A stretch of 64,000 bases of DNA from Prorocentrum cordatum (Eukaryota; Sar; Dinophyceae; Prorocentrales; Prorocentraceae), in contig CAUYUJ010002736.1 in NCBI GenBank assembly GCA_963575745.1, positions 146,489-210,488 of the forward strand. Reading direction: 5' to 3'. Within the stretch, counting starts at the first letter, position 1. Each line of letters opens with the position of its first letter. A program made the translations under genes and the position numbers. Positions 49,869 to 58,837 of the stretch are shown piece by piece. The notes under the pieces were generated by a model. The model had not been told where the DNA came from and searched no databases. It was given only the letters and a program-made list of their open reading frames with translations.

Positions 49869-52295
49869 ATGAACGACAGCGTCGGCACAGATAATGCCGC
49901 AGTGGCGGACAAGAAAGCCGCAGTGGCGGACGAGACAGCCGCAGTTCCAGGCGGAACGCAAGGGATCTTTCAGAGGGCCAACGCCTTGAGGTCTAGATTC
50001 AGGACAGGGGACAAGGTGCGCCTCCCTGTGCTCATGCTCGCCCCGCACACGGGCAACCGAGGCGGGCACTACCCTCAGCAGGAAAGGGTTCGGGAACTCG
50101 CTGTGAAAATCTTCCTGGCTGGATTCACGCAAGCCGAAGCTGACCACGAAGGTGTCTGCGTTCAGATGTACCCAGCACAAGAGCTGGTGCTGAGAAAAAA
50201 GGAGGACCCGAAGTTCCAGACGTACACAGAGTACAATCTGGAAAAAGCGACCGGCCACCTCGCTGCGTGCTTCGACCGCAGTTGCGGAACAGACGTTGCG
50301 TATGGGACGTGTTCGCACTCCCACTTGTGCCTCGTGTTGCGGGCGTGCGCCCTGGGAGCCAAGTGGCCCATCCCCCAAGGCATGGAGTTCACGGAGGACG
50401 AGAGCGCGAGGCTGAAGCGCGTGCTCGATAAGGACGGCAATCTCGACATGGCCGCAGTGGCGGAACATGACCCTGTCGCTAAGAAACTCGTGCAGGGGGG
50501 TATGCTCATGGAAGTGCTTAGCTGGAAAATCATGGACGAGGAACCCACTGGTGCTTCGCTCATCAGCCAGTCCCTCAATAAAGGAGCCGATTTTGCGTTG
50601 CGAACGACTGAACTCACCGCGCTCCGTGTTCTGTGCAAGGCTGTTGACGCGGAGCTGCACGCCGCAGTTGCGGATCAGGTTGCCTTTGAAAAGGTCAAGC
50701 TCTCCGTCATGCACGAACTCGATCGAGTCGTTCAGGACCCAGACTTCATTGAGCTGTTCTCGTTCGTTGTTGGGCTCGGGAGCACGAAAGCGCAGTTCAT
50801 CCCCTTGCTGCTCCAGTTCTGCGAGGTCTACGTGAACTCCAGGAGAAGGGCCCTTCGGCTCGGTGCCTTCGGGGCAGCCAGCGAGCTTCCCGACGAAGTG
50901 CCGTGGGTCAAGGTTGCCGTGGTGATGCGATGCTACAGGAACGCGCCTGCGAGGAAGAGGGGCGTTGACACTCCTGTGTGGTGCCCTGACCCAGAACAAT
51001 CGTGGAAGAAGAAGGAGTTCCGAGACTTCCTCATCGACATGAACTCGGCTCTCCGTTTGTACTTGTTCACGCTGAGCAAGGCCATCGACGGCATGGGCCC
51101 TGAGAAGGCGATCGAGTTCAAGGCGAACCTGTGCATACTGACCGCAGACGGCTTCATGCAGTACCTGAAGGACACCCACGTCAAGGAACGAAGTATCCCA
51201 GGACATCGTCAGGCGCTCCTCCGCGCTTGCGCGGAGGCCACGGGGAAGGTGGAGCCGAAGTCCAATCGGGACGCCCTTGAGAAGGCCCTCGGCGAAGTGG
51301 GAGTCGGAGGCGGGAAGCCCGATTGGTTCGATTTCAACGCGTTGCCGCGCCCAGAACCGAATGAGCCCGCAGTGGCGGGGAAGACAAAGGCTTCCGCAGA
51401 GGGGCACGAGTTGATGCCGACGGTCATTTCCTTTGACCCCACGACGCAATTACCAACGAACCACCAGCGCAGCAGGGACACGACGGCCATTCCACGCGGA
51501 TCCTTCCCTTTGCCAATCGCCGAATGGAGGCGTTCAGCGGCAGCGAAGGAGCTGGGGCGGGAGCCTGCTTTGGTCAGCGCAGTGTTGCTGTGCCTTTGGG
51601 CGCGCCACATGTCCGCAGTTGCGGAAGCGCAAGTAGAGGTGTTGCAAGACGCTGACACAGAGAAACGCACCGTCAAGGCAACCGCTGCAAACGACGAAAA
51701 ATGCATCGAGTTGTGGCCGTGCGTCCCAAAGGCATCCAAGGTGCACGCCGCAAGCACGCACCCCGAGAGGGTGGCCGTGCAAGTCTGGGTGAAAGGAGAT
51801 CCAAATGGGGCCACGCCCACGACCTTCTACTTGCACCCCGAGTTCAAGCCGCCTGCGGACAAGACGCCCGCCGACGTGGCTGACCACGATGTGCGGTTGA
51901 GAGCATGGAAGTGGGATGCGCAAGAGACAATGCACGTCTTCTGGGCAGTCAACAGAGTCACGGAACAGGAGATCCAGCAGAGAAACAGCCGTAATGAAAG
52001 CGCAGTTGCGCGCATCAACATGGAGCTGGAGACGAAAGAATTGGCGGTGTGCGTGCCTGGGACAGGCGGGGTCGTGCTCGCCGTGAATGTCCCTGTGCTG
52101 GTGAATACCACGGCCGTGAAGAAAGGAGAAGAGCTCCTGTGGGAGGCGAGACCCAAAACCGCACCGAAGAAGAAGGCGGCCGAGGAGACGTGGAAGACGG
52201 ACGCGGCCAAGAGGGCCAAAGGGAAGCCTTCGGGCCAGCCCGCGCCGAAGAAATCGAAGAAAGGGTTCGACGAAAGCGGGAAGATGTCGCTCTAA
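49869..52295 (+). CDS. Large unrecognised basic protein (transposon ORF 3)
   Basis: 808 residues from the first in-frame ATG; a GTG 24 nt upstream would only add hairpin-encoded residues. I cannot assign a family. Residues about 30-115 include VRLPVLMLAPHTGNRGG and ERVRELAVKIFLAGF. This vaguely recalls the start of ParB/sulfiredoxin-like domains (a weak idea). The middle (about 115-500) looks helical and globular. The C-terminus has GTGGVVLAVNVPVLVNTT and then a Lys-rich tail (about 765-808) suited to nuclear import or DNA binding. Hairpins are read as AAVAD, DRSCG, AAVAE, PAVAG and SAVAE; 52000-52011 is the compensated GCGC form. It ends with tandem TAA stops. Its size and compositional match to neighbours support it as a real gene. 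Confidence 0.75.
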   Translation: MNDSVGTDNAAVADKKAAVADETAAVPGGTQGIFQRANALRSRFRTGDKVRLPVLMLAPHTGNRGGHYPQQERVRELAVKIFLAGFTQAEADHEGVCVQMYPAQELVLRKKEDPKFQTYTEYNLEKATGHLAACFDRSCGTDVAYGTCSHSHLCLVLRACALGAKWPIPQGMEFTEDESARLKRVLDKDGNLDMAAVAEHDPVAKKLVQGGMLMEVLSWKIMDEEPTGASLISQSLNKGADFALRTTELTALRVLCKAVDAELHAAVADQVAFEKVKLSVMHELDRVVQDPDFIELFSFVVGLGSTKAQFIPLLLQFCEVYVNSRRRALRLGAFGAASELPDEVPWVKVAVVMRCYRNAPARKRGVDTPVWCPDPEQSWKKKEFRDFLIDMNSALRLYLFTLSKAIDGMGPEKAIEFKANLCILTADGFMQYLKDTHVKERSIPGHRQALLRACAEATGKVEPKSNRDALEKALGEVGVGGGKPDWFDFNALPRPEPNEPAVAGKTKASAEGHELMPTVISFDPTTQLPTNHQRSRDTTAIPRGSFPLPIAEWRRSAAAKELGREPALVSAVLLCLWARHMSAVAEAQVEVLQDADTEKRTVKATAANDEKCIELWPCVPKASKVHAASTHPERVAVQVWVKGDPNGATPTTFYLHPEFKPPADKTPADVADHDVRLRAWKWDAQETMHVFWAVNRVTEQEIQQRNSRNESAVARINMELETKELAVCVPGTGGVVLAVNVPVLVNTTAVKKGEELLWEARPKTAPKKKAAEETWKTDAAKRAKGKPSGQPAPKKSKKGFDESGKMSL

Positions 52296-53020
52296 TTAAT
52301 TAAGAAGCCGCAGTGGCGGCAGTCAGGGCGGCTTGCTCGCGTGACCGCAGTTGCGGGCAACAGGCCGAAGGGGGGGGCGCACGCGTGACCGCTGTTGCGG
52401 AGCGCTCGTGTAGTTTGCAGTGTCACTGCTTCTGTTAGCTGATGCCGCAGTAGCGGGCCGCTGACGATCGAGCACGGAGGTTCGAAACGGACCTCCTCCC
52501 TCCCTTCTCCCTCTCCTCCCTCGCCCTTCCTCCACTTCCTCCCTCTCTCCTCCTCCTTTCTCCCCTTCCTCCCAAGTTGGAAGCCGAAACTACTCATTTC
52601 CTCACTCCCTCCCTCCCTCCCTGGAGGCCCTGGAGGGCCTCCGCCCTGGAGGGCCTGGAGGGCCCTGGAGGCCCTGGAGGGCCTCCCTGGAGGCCCTGGA
52701 GGGCCTCCCTGGAGGCCCTGGAGGGCCTGGAGGGCCCTGGGCTGAGGGCGGAGGCCCTGGAGGGCCTCCGCCCTCAGAATGCTTCAAAGCAGTGCCGCGG
52801 CACTGCTTTGAAGCATCCGGATGCTTCAAAGCAGTGCCCCGGCACTGCTTTGAAGCATTCTGAGGGCGGAGGCCCTCCAGGGAGGCGCGAGGATCGCAGG
52901 GACCGAGGGAGGCCCTCCAGGGAGGCGTTCAGCTCGCCATCTGGCTCAACCGCGCGCGGCCCCACTGCCCGCACCCCCGCCTTGCCCGCAGTTGCGGCTG
53001 TGTCCAGCGCAGTAGCACAC
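52296..53020 (+). promoter_or_regulatory. Gap between ORF 3 and ORF 4: hairpins, polypyrimidine tract, compound palindrome
   Basis: Hairpin copies at 52308, 52345, 52387 (variant loop TGTT), 52445 and 52986. 52490-52620 is C/T-rich. 52620-52770 is a GGAGGGCCT minisatellite, followed by the mid-element palindrome. The frame of ORF 4 stays open upstream to 52577, but translating palindrome and minisatellite is implausible. Confidence 0.45.
52755..52880. repeat. Mid-element compound palindrome
   Basis: Two palindromes closely related to the subterminal ones (arm GCTTCAAAGCAGTGCC) are nested in a larger inverted repeat. Its outer arms run CCCTGGAGGGCCTCCGCCC and the reverse. The symmetry centre is near 52820; the transposon midpoint is 52828. 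It lies in the gap before the fourth ORF. Tandem GGAGGGCCT units (52620-52770) precede it. Confidence 0.8.
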
Positions 53021-54019
53021 ATGCCGACTTCGAGCGAATGGAGCCCTGTGTGCGTTGAGAAGGTCTTGTGCATCCGTGGAGGTTGGCTTGCGCAGACCAC
53101 CCCCATCCCCGAAAAGGATGTCAAGGTGCTCCACGCATGGCCCCTCGGAGAGATAACTTTCGTGCACGTGAACATGCAAAAGGCTTGGCTGCTCAAGGTG
53201 TGCGCCAAAGGTAAACCGACCGCAGGGGCCTTGAAGGCCTCCAAGGCCTGGGACGCGCTGAAGAAAGAACTCGCGAAGCAGGGCGGCGCCGCAGTTGCGG
53301 ACGAGGAGAGCGACGGCGACGCGGGGGACGAAGCAGATGACCCCATGTCGGCCCTGGTCAGCTCCACGGACGCCACGAAGAAGCAGGCAGCGACCCCGAC
53401 CAGCGCCAAGAAGCAGAAGACTGGAACGCGTGCGGCGACTACTGGCCTGCCCAGGGGCGAGGCCGTGGAGTCGGCCATAGCCACTGTGCACTCTGTACAG
53501 ATGCCCGCAAAGAGCCCCATGAAGTTTCCGCACGACACGGCCGTTCGAAACGTGCGGGTGGCCAGCTTCAAGCGGAGGACGTTGTGGCTGGACGCTGCAG
53601 ACCTTGGGTGGCTGATCGACATGATCGTGGACGACGTGAGCCTCGGCGGTGTCCCCGACATCGGCGACGGCGACAAGGACGAGGCCGCAGTGGCGGACAG
53701 GGACTGGGCAACGGCGGTTGACCCTGCCACCCCGCTGGCGAAGCAAAAGGAGGTCGACCCCCCCGTGGCGCAGGGGAGCGGCTCTGGCTTCACCGTCGTT
53801 TGGGACTTCAAGGGCGCTTGGGTCGCGACCATCACGCGAGAGTGTGCCAACAAGGGCAAAAGGATCGAGATGGATGTGAAGAAACTTACAAAGAAGAAGT
53901 GGCAGTCGGCGCAGTCGGTGAAGGGCTACGACTACGAGTGGGAGGGCATGACGCAGCACCAGCGCAAGCAAGCGGCTCTGGATTACCTCGAGCTCCAAAT
54001 CCCCAGTCTGTTCGACTGA
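53021..54019 (+). CDS. Unrecognised protein with an acidic/basic linker (transposon ORF 4)
   Basis: 332 residues from the ATG that follows the last hairpin of the leader. I chose it over the open-frame start at 52577 because the intervening DNA is repeat. Not recognised. Residues 1-75 are globular and Trp-rich. About 91-150 is low-complexity, first acidic (EESDGDAGDEADD), then Lys/Thr-rich (KKQAATPTSAKKQK). 165-332 is globular, with DLGWLIDMIVDD and FTVVWDFKGAWVATI suggesting alternating strands and helices. A Lys-rich segment (KKLTKKKW) could bind nucleic acid. Hairpins appear as AAVAD twice. Two further hairpins (54039, 54066) follow the stop. Position between ORF 3 and the transposase suggests a transposition accessory role, but that is only context. 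Confidence 0.7.
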   Translation: MPTSSEWSPVCVEKVLCIRGGWLAQTTPIPEKDVKVLHAWPLGEITFVHVNMQKAWLLKVCAKGKPTAGALKASKAWDALKKELAKQGGAAVADEESDGDAGDEADDPMSALVSSTDATKKQAATPTSAKKQKTGTRAATTGLPRGEAVESAIATVHSVQMPAKSPMKFPHDTAVRNVRVASFKRRTLWLDAADLGWLIDMIVDDVSLGGVPDIGDGDKDEAAVADRDWATAVDPATPLAKQKEVDPPVAQGSGSGFTVVWDFKGAWVATITRECANKGKRIEMDVKKLTKKKWQSAQSVKGYDYEWEGMTQHQRKQAALDYLELQIPSLFD

Positions 54020-54394
54020 GGCCCGAAGCCGTATGGGCCGCAGTTGCGGTGGGGCTACTGAGTGCCCGCAGTTGCGGGGTGGCTGGGTGCGCGTGAACAC
54101 GCGGAGGGCGAGGCGGTGTGAGGAGGCAGGCGGAAGGTTTAGGGTGTTCCACGGGTGCACGCCTTAGTGCGCCAACTTGTGTGGGCGAGCGTTTTTCTTA
54201 GAGAAGCATGGAGTGAAGCATCGAAACCCTGTGCGCGCGATGATTGGGGCTTCCGCGCGGGCGTTGTTGAAAAGTACCTCCTTCTTCGCCCCTCCGCATC
54301 GTCTTCAGTTGCTCCTCCCTCCTCCCCTCCCTCTTCCTAGTTCTGTAGCCCGCAGCCGAGTGCCCGGCCCGAGTCGTTCGCCACGCGACCGCTC
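54020..54394 (+). promoter_or_regulatory. Gap before the transposase gene with a clear pyrimidine tract and AG
   Basis: Two hairpins (54039, 54066) lie near the start. 54300-54340 is a C/T tract ending CCTAG, 54 nt before the ATG: a convincing trans-splice acceptor layout. TCTGTAGCC follows at once and might be a very eroded leader relict. Confidence 0.5.
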
Positions 54395-57300
54395 ATGGAT
54401 GTTCCCGTGGGGCGGACATGGTATGGCGAGGAGGACGGAACGCATTTCGAGGTGGAGTGGCTCCATTACGACAGCGGCTGCGCACCGAGGAAAACGAAGT
54501 ATGGCACCACTGGGCTCGCCAACATCTTGGGCCGCAGTAGCGGCGTTCCGTGCCCCAAGAAGATAAAGGTGCACGCATGTGCGGATTTTCCGTGCCTAGC
54601 GAAGTGGCCCGCGTCGCAGTACGGCCTTGTTGAGCCGCCTCGCTTTCATTTGCGGCCGTCTGCTTGGCGACCGGGCGCGACGCCACCCCCCGCAGTTGCG
54701 GCTCCAGGCGGCACCGCAGTTGCGGCTCCCTCGGCCCCTGCACACATAGCACCAGCAACACCAGCAGAACTCGCAGCTCCTGCGCAAGAAGGACACGCAG
54801 CTCCAGCACCAGAAGCACCCGCAGAACCCAAACCTCCAGCAGCCCCTGTGCCCGAAGCACCCGCAGCAGCAGTCCCTCCAGCTCCTCCAGCTCAAGTGCA
54901 CGCAACACCAGACCCGCCTGCTGCGCAGGAGACCGCAATTGCGGTTGAAGCTCCTGAGGGAGTGGAAGCGGACAAAGACACACCACTTCCAGCACGCTTG
55001 CCACCAGCGCGGCCGCTGCCAGAGAACTGGTCGAAGACGCAGGTCGCATTCTTCCCGTGCCCAGACCCAAAGGCTGCAGCACGAGTTGCGGCGCCTGTTG
55101 GCGACGCCTTGCGGCCACGAGTCGCGGCGCCACCCCTGGCGCCAGAGAAAGGTGTACCTGTGGAAGACGCGCCAAAGATCCAGGCCGCAGTGGCGGCGAC
55201 GGTGCCTGACGTCGTGATGGCTCTCCTGAGGCAGATTCTGTCCGAGAATTCCTACATAGGGTATTCAGCTTTCATGCTGTTTGCCTTGCGGTTCGGGCGT
55301 CGACCTTACGTGTGGGAAGGCGAGAACCGCAAGGACCTCCTTGACTTCTACATGCCTTGGGCAAAGGAGAAGTGCACTGAGCCATGCGCCGTCGACGGCG
55401 TGGCGTGCGTACTCGCCGCTGCTGAGGATCTGTTCGGGGAATGGACAACGGTGGAACTCAGGCCCGTGACTCCCGAGAACCCTCTCCATGAGGTGCGCCA
55501 CTGGGTGGCCGCAGTTGCGGTGGGTGGCGTGTGCTCTGAGGGGGCGGACGCGTTGAACAGGTTCTACGGTCCTCTGGGACAATGGGTCCTAGGGACTGTT
55601 TGCGATGGAAACTGCGGCATTGACCTTATGGCGATGATGTTGCAGAAACCGCAAAATGCCGAGACGCGCAAATGGCTTCGGGAGGAACTGTACGATTTCG
55701 GGGTGCGCCGCTGGGACGAACCGTGGTTGCACGACATGCTCGTTGTCACGCAGGAACTAACCTTGGAGGAGGTGCGGGCGTACCGCAGTTGCGGGGCCAG
55801 CGGCCCTGCTGGACCCATGGTCCTGCACGACTCCGAGGGCGAGGGCGAACCAGCAGAGGCGCCGAGAGAGGCGAGCGCGCCACGCCCCGCTCTCATGGCG
55901 GCGTTAGAGTGGCAGACGGGCGTGCAGGACATGGGTATATTGCTTGCCATGGCTGAGGCTATGCCCGAGGCGTTGCAGGAGGAGCAGATCAGGGCGCACG
56001 CACTGGCCAGCGCACGCCCAAAACCCGAAGTTGCGGAACAGAAGCGGCGCGTGTGCCCGCACATGCTCAGAGACCGCGAACTGGTTTGCAAAGAACTGGA
56101 GGCGCACGCACGCAGTTGTGGTTGGATGGGCGAGGGCGTTCTGCCACGGAATTCAATCGCGTCTTTTTGCGAGCGGTTCACGTGGCCGAAGGGCATGGGG
56201 GTCGTCCAGCAGCGCCAGGCCGTCTCCAAGTGGTTTCAAAACTGGCGCACACAAGGTGGACATGGCACGGCGGGCGTGCATGGCCGACGCCGCGCGCGGG
56301 GCAACCAAGGGCGCCCGAACAAGGCTCCATGGCTGGAAGCCGCTCTGTACGAGTGGTGGTCCCACATGAGGTACTCCGTGGACTGGAAGGCGGTGGCCAA
56401 GCGAACCGCAGTTGCGGAGGAGAGGCCCAAGATGTTGGCCAGGTTCTCCCAATCCCTGCTGGTTACGAAGGCGAAGCAACTCGTCGCGGACTACTGCGTG
56501 GAGACAATGAAGCGGGGAGGCGTACCGAAGGTGCCGCAGTTGCGGCCTCGGTGGTGGGTGAAGTGGCGGCGCTCCTACGGCCTCAGCATGAAGAAGCCGA
56601 ACCGCAAGTACAAGGTGCCAAAATGGTTGCTCCAATCCCGTTTTGAGACTATGATCTTGAACGTGGCCAGGGTCCGCGCAGCTGCGGAGGAGCTTTTGGG
56701 GCACGACCCGCACATCCTGAACTGGGACCAGTCGCCCTTTCACCACAACGAGTCTTCGTCGGCCTCCAAGCCGACATTGGCTGTGAAGGGTGGCATTGTC
56801 CCGCTTGTCGAGGCGCATGACGACAGCAGGGCTCGGTGGACAGCGAACCTGACGGCGTCGAGCGACGCGGAGGACATCCGCAGTTGCGGACCACCGCCAG
56901 CGGAGCTCATGTTCAAGGGGGGACCTGTCATCGCTGAGGGCTTGGCCGCACATGCCCGCAGTTGCGGCTATCCGTCCTGGGTGAGCACGGCGACGTCCGA
57001 GAAGGGGTCCTACCGCGCAGACGACGTTGTATCATTCTTGCAGCGGCACTTGCGGGCCTGGCCCGCCGACCCGCAGTTGCGGGGAAAGTGGCGCATCCTC
57101 ATGGCCGACGACCATAGCCCGCACAAAGCAGACGCTGTGCGGAGACTCGCCTGGCAGCGCGGCTACGTGCTGATCATTCACGGCGGGGGGACGACCGCAG
57201 TTGCGCAGCCCGTGGACACGGACTTGAACCAGCACGTGAAGCGCCGGTACATTGCCCTCGAGACCAAAGCGCTGGTGCAGCAAATGGCGTTGGGGAAGCA

Positions 57301-58510
57301 CGTGCCGCAGTTGCGGCGTTCCGATTGCGCCGACTTGATGCTGTCAGTGTTGGAGAATGTGCAGTTGCACTTGGACGCCGCGAAAGGTTTCCTGAAAGTG
57401 GGAATTCGAGCGCCCTTCGACAAGTCAGGAGATCTCGAGATTTGCCGAGAGGCGGCGGAACTCTGGGAAGCAGGGGGGCTGCGAGCAAAAGTGGACACCG
57501 CAGTCGCGGAGGTGAGGGAAGAATGCGAGCAGAAACGTTTGAAATGGTCCTACAATGACGTGCTGCGTCTCATACACGAATACGAGAAACACGACGCCAC
57601 AGATTCCGTGTTGGAGAAGCTCGGCGACGAAGCGCTAGGCCAGGAGCCAGGCCACGAGGAGGGCGATGAGGAGGGCGGGGAGGAGGAGGAGGAGGAGGTG
57701 CACGAGGAGCACGAGGAGGACGAAGAGCAAGAGGAGGCCTCGTGGGCCGAGGCTCTTGCGGAACAGTGCGATGCCGCAGTTGCGGCACCTGGGCCTCAAG
57801 GATCCTCGGTATCCATGGACTGCGTGGTCGACGCAGAGGCGGCCGAGCAGGTGGCAGTGGCGACGTCCTTGGCAGAAACGCTCCGCGAGGCGGAAGATAT
57901 GCTGCGCCAAGTGGGCATGGAGAAACTAGCGCAGGATTGCCGACAGCAACGACACAAACAAAAGAAGCGGTTGAGAGAGCTGGCGCGGGAGGACAACGAG
58001 GTCCTACGAGCGTTGACTGCCCAGCGAGACCACGAAGCCGCAGTGGTGGCGAAAAAGCGGCGCCTGGCTCTGGAAGCGAACGACAGGACGAAGGCGTTGC
58101 ACGATCTCAAGAAGCAGATTCGAGAGGCCGAGGCCGCCTTGAGGGCAAAGAAGGAGGCCGCAGTTGCGGTGGAAACGGCTTTGGCTAACAAACACGCCCT
58201 AGCGCAGTGGAATCCCGAGGAGTTCAAGATCAAGAAAAACAGGATGGCAGCTCTGGATCGCCTGGCTCGCGGAAAAGGCGTCCTCTCAGACGAGCAGAGG
58301 GGGGAGTGGGCATGGTTCAAGACGCATTGGGACGAGGAGATGTGCAAGCAGCACAAGGAGCAATGGCCGCTCACGTTTGCTGGGTGGCTGCAAAAAGTCG
58401 CGAACGACGCGGCGTCTGGGAACCGTTCGGCGCTGTCGCAGTTCGTGCATTCGGAAACAGTGAGAACCCTGGGAGGGCAAATGGCGCTGGTAATCCCAGC
58501 CCTAGCGTGA
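54395..58510 (+). CDS. Multidomain pogo/CENP-B-like DD35D transposase with OTU-like motif and coiled coil (transposon ORF 5)
   Basis: 1371 residues from ATG 54395. In order: unknown N-terminal domain (1-85); Ala/Pro-rich linker (about 89-190); a domain containing CDGNCG with Cys407, resembling the D-G-N-C motif of OTU cysteine proteases (tentative; no partner His assigned); a CENP-B/Tc5-type helix-turn-helix (about 645-735, with WWVKWRRSYGLS); a DDE_1-type core with Asp778 (NWDQSP), Asp905 (MADDHSPH) and Asp941 (AQPVDTD), giving 35 residues between the last two; an acidic Glu-rich stretch (about 1085-1115); a coiled coil (about 1150-1270); and a C-terminal tail. pogo transposases are usually 500-600 residues, so this is more than double. 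All three catalytic Asp are present, so activity is plausible. A hairpin-derived TAVA sits four residues before Asp941. It should cut at the terminal repeats and insert at TA. Confidence 0.87.
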   Translation: MDVPVGRTWYGEEDGTHFEVEWLHYDSGCAPRKTKYGTTGLANILGRSSGVPCPKKIKVHACADFPCLAKWPASQYGLVEPPRFHLRPSAWRPGATPPPAVAAPGGTAVAAPSAPAHIAPATPAELAAPAQEGHAAPAPEAPAEPKPPAAPVPEAPAAAVPPAPPAQVHATPDPPAAQETAIAVEAPEGVEADKDTPLPARLPPARPLPENWSKTQVAFFPCPDPKAAARVAAPVGDALRPRVAAPPLAPEKGVPVEDAPKIQAAVAATVPDVVMALLRQILSENSYIGYSAFMLFALRFGRRPYVWEGENRKDLLDFYMPWAKEKCTEPCAVDGVACVLAAAEDLFGEWTTVELRPVTPENPLHEVRHWVAAVAVGGVCSEGADALNRFYGPLGQWVLGTVCDGNCGIDLMAMMLQKPQNAETRKWLREELYDFGVRRWDEPWLHDMLVVTQELTLEEVRAYRSCGASGPAGPMVLHDSEGEGEPAEAPREASAPRPALMAALEWQTGVQDMGILLAMAEAMPEALQEEQIRAHALASARPKPEVAEQKRRVCPHMLRDRELVCKELEAHARSCGWMGEGVLPRNSIASFCERFTWPKGMGVVQQRQAVSKWFQNWRTQGGHGTAGVHGRRRARGNQGRPNKAPWLEAALYEWWSHMRYSVDWKAVAKRTAVAEERPKMLARFSQSLLVTKAKQLVADYCVETMKRGGVPKVPQLRPRWWVKWRRSYGLSMKKPNRKYKVPKWLLQSRFETMILNVARVRAAAEELLGHDPHILNWDQSPFHHNESSSASKPTLAVKGGIVPLVEAHDDSRARWTANLTASSDAEDIRSCGPPPAELMFKGGPVIAEGLAAHARSCGYPSWVSTATSEKGSYRADDVVSFLQRHLRAWPADPQLRGKWRILMADDHSPHKADAVRRLAWQRGYVLIIHGGGTTAVAQPVDTDLNQHVKRRYIALETKALVQQMALGKHVPQLRRSDCADLMLSVLENVQLHLDAAKGFLKVGIRAPFDKSGDLEICREAAELWEAGGLRAKVDTAVAEVREECEQKRLKWSYNDVLRLIHEYEKHDATDSVLEKLGDEALGQEPGHEEGDEEGGEEEEEEVHEEHEEDEEQEEASWAEALAEQCDAAVAAPGPQGSSVSMDCVVDAEAAEQVAVATSLAETLREAEDMLRQVGMEKLAQDCRQQRHKQKKRLRELAREDNEVLRALTAQRDHEAAVVAKKRRLALEANDRTKALHDLKKQIREAEAALRAKKEAAVAVETALANKHALAQWNPEEFKIKKNRMAALDRLARGKGVLSDEQRGEWAWFKTHWDEEMCKQHKEQWPLTFAGWLQKVANDAASGNRSALSQFVHSETVRTLGGQMALVIPALA

Positions 58511-58792
58511 TGCAGGCCGCAGTTGCGGACCCACAGGAAGTCCAGAGGGAAGTTGTTTTTCCAAGCGGCTCCCGCGCGGGCAGGAGATGAGGCAAAACCG
58601 CAGTTGCGGTCTTCCTGCTGCTGTGAAAATAATCCTTTCACAGTCCCTTGCAATCGTCGCCCTCCTTCTGCTTCTCCGCCAGTCCATTTGTTGTTCTTTC
58701 GGTTCCTTTGAGTCCTCGCCCTCCTTCTGCCACTCCTCGAATCCTCTTTGTCTCCTCCCTCCATCCGACCCCATGCCCATTCACGATCCATT
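58511..58792 (+). promoter_or_regulatory. Gap before ORF 6: hairpins and polypyrimidine tract
   Basis: Hairpins lie at 58517 and 58598. 58640-58790 is C/T-rich with CCTCCTTCTGC repeated, leading directly into the relict leader. Confidence 0.45.
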
Positions 58793-58814
58793 TCCGTAGC
58801 CACCGTGGCTCGAG
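58793..58814 (+). other. Relict dinoflagellate spliced-leader sequence
   Basis: The sequence has TCCGTAGCCA at its start and TGGCTCGAG at its end. It matches the 22-nt dinoflagellate leader except for three central bases and one near the 3' end. It lies after a pyrimidine tract and 23 nt before ATG 58838, where a leader copied from a trans-spliced mRNA would be. Known biology: relict leaders mark genes that passed through reverse transcription of mature mRNA. Confidence 0.72.
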
Positions 58815-58837
58815 GTGGCGCACGCGAAGACGCAAGC

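Noticed and set aside
49731-51449. Minus-strand 572-codon frame antisense to ORF 3
   Set aside because: Same reason; no domain seen and no leader tract on that side.
52577-53020. N-terminal extension of ORF 4 by 148 codons
   Set aside because: It would translate a GGAGGGCCT minisatellite and the mid-element palindrome; the ATG at 53021 is more likely.
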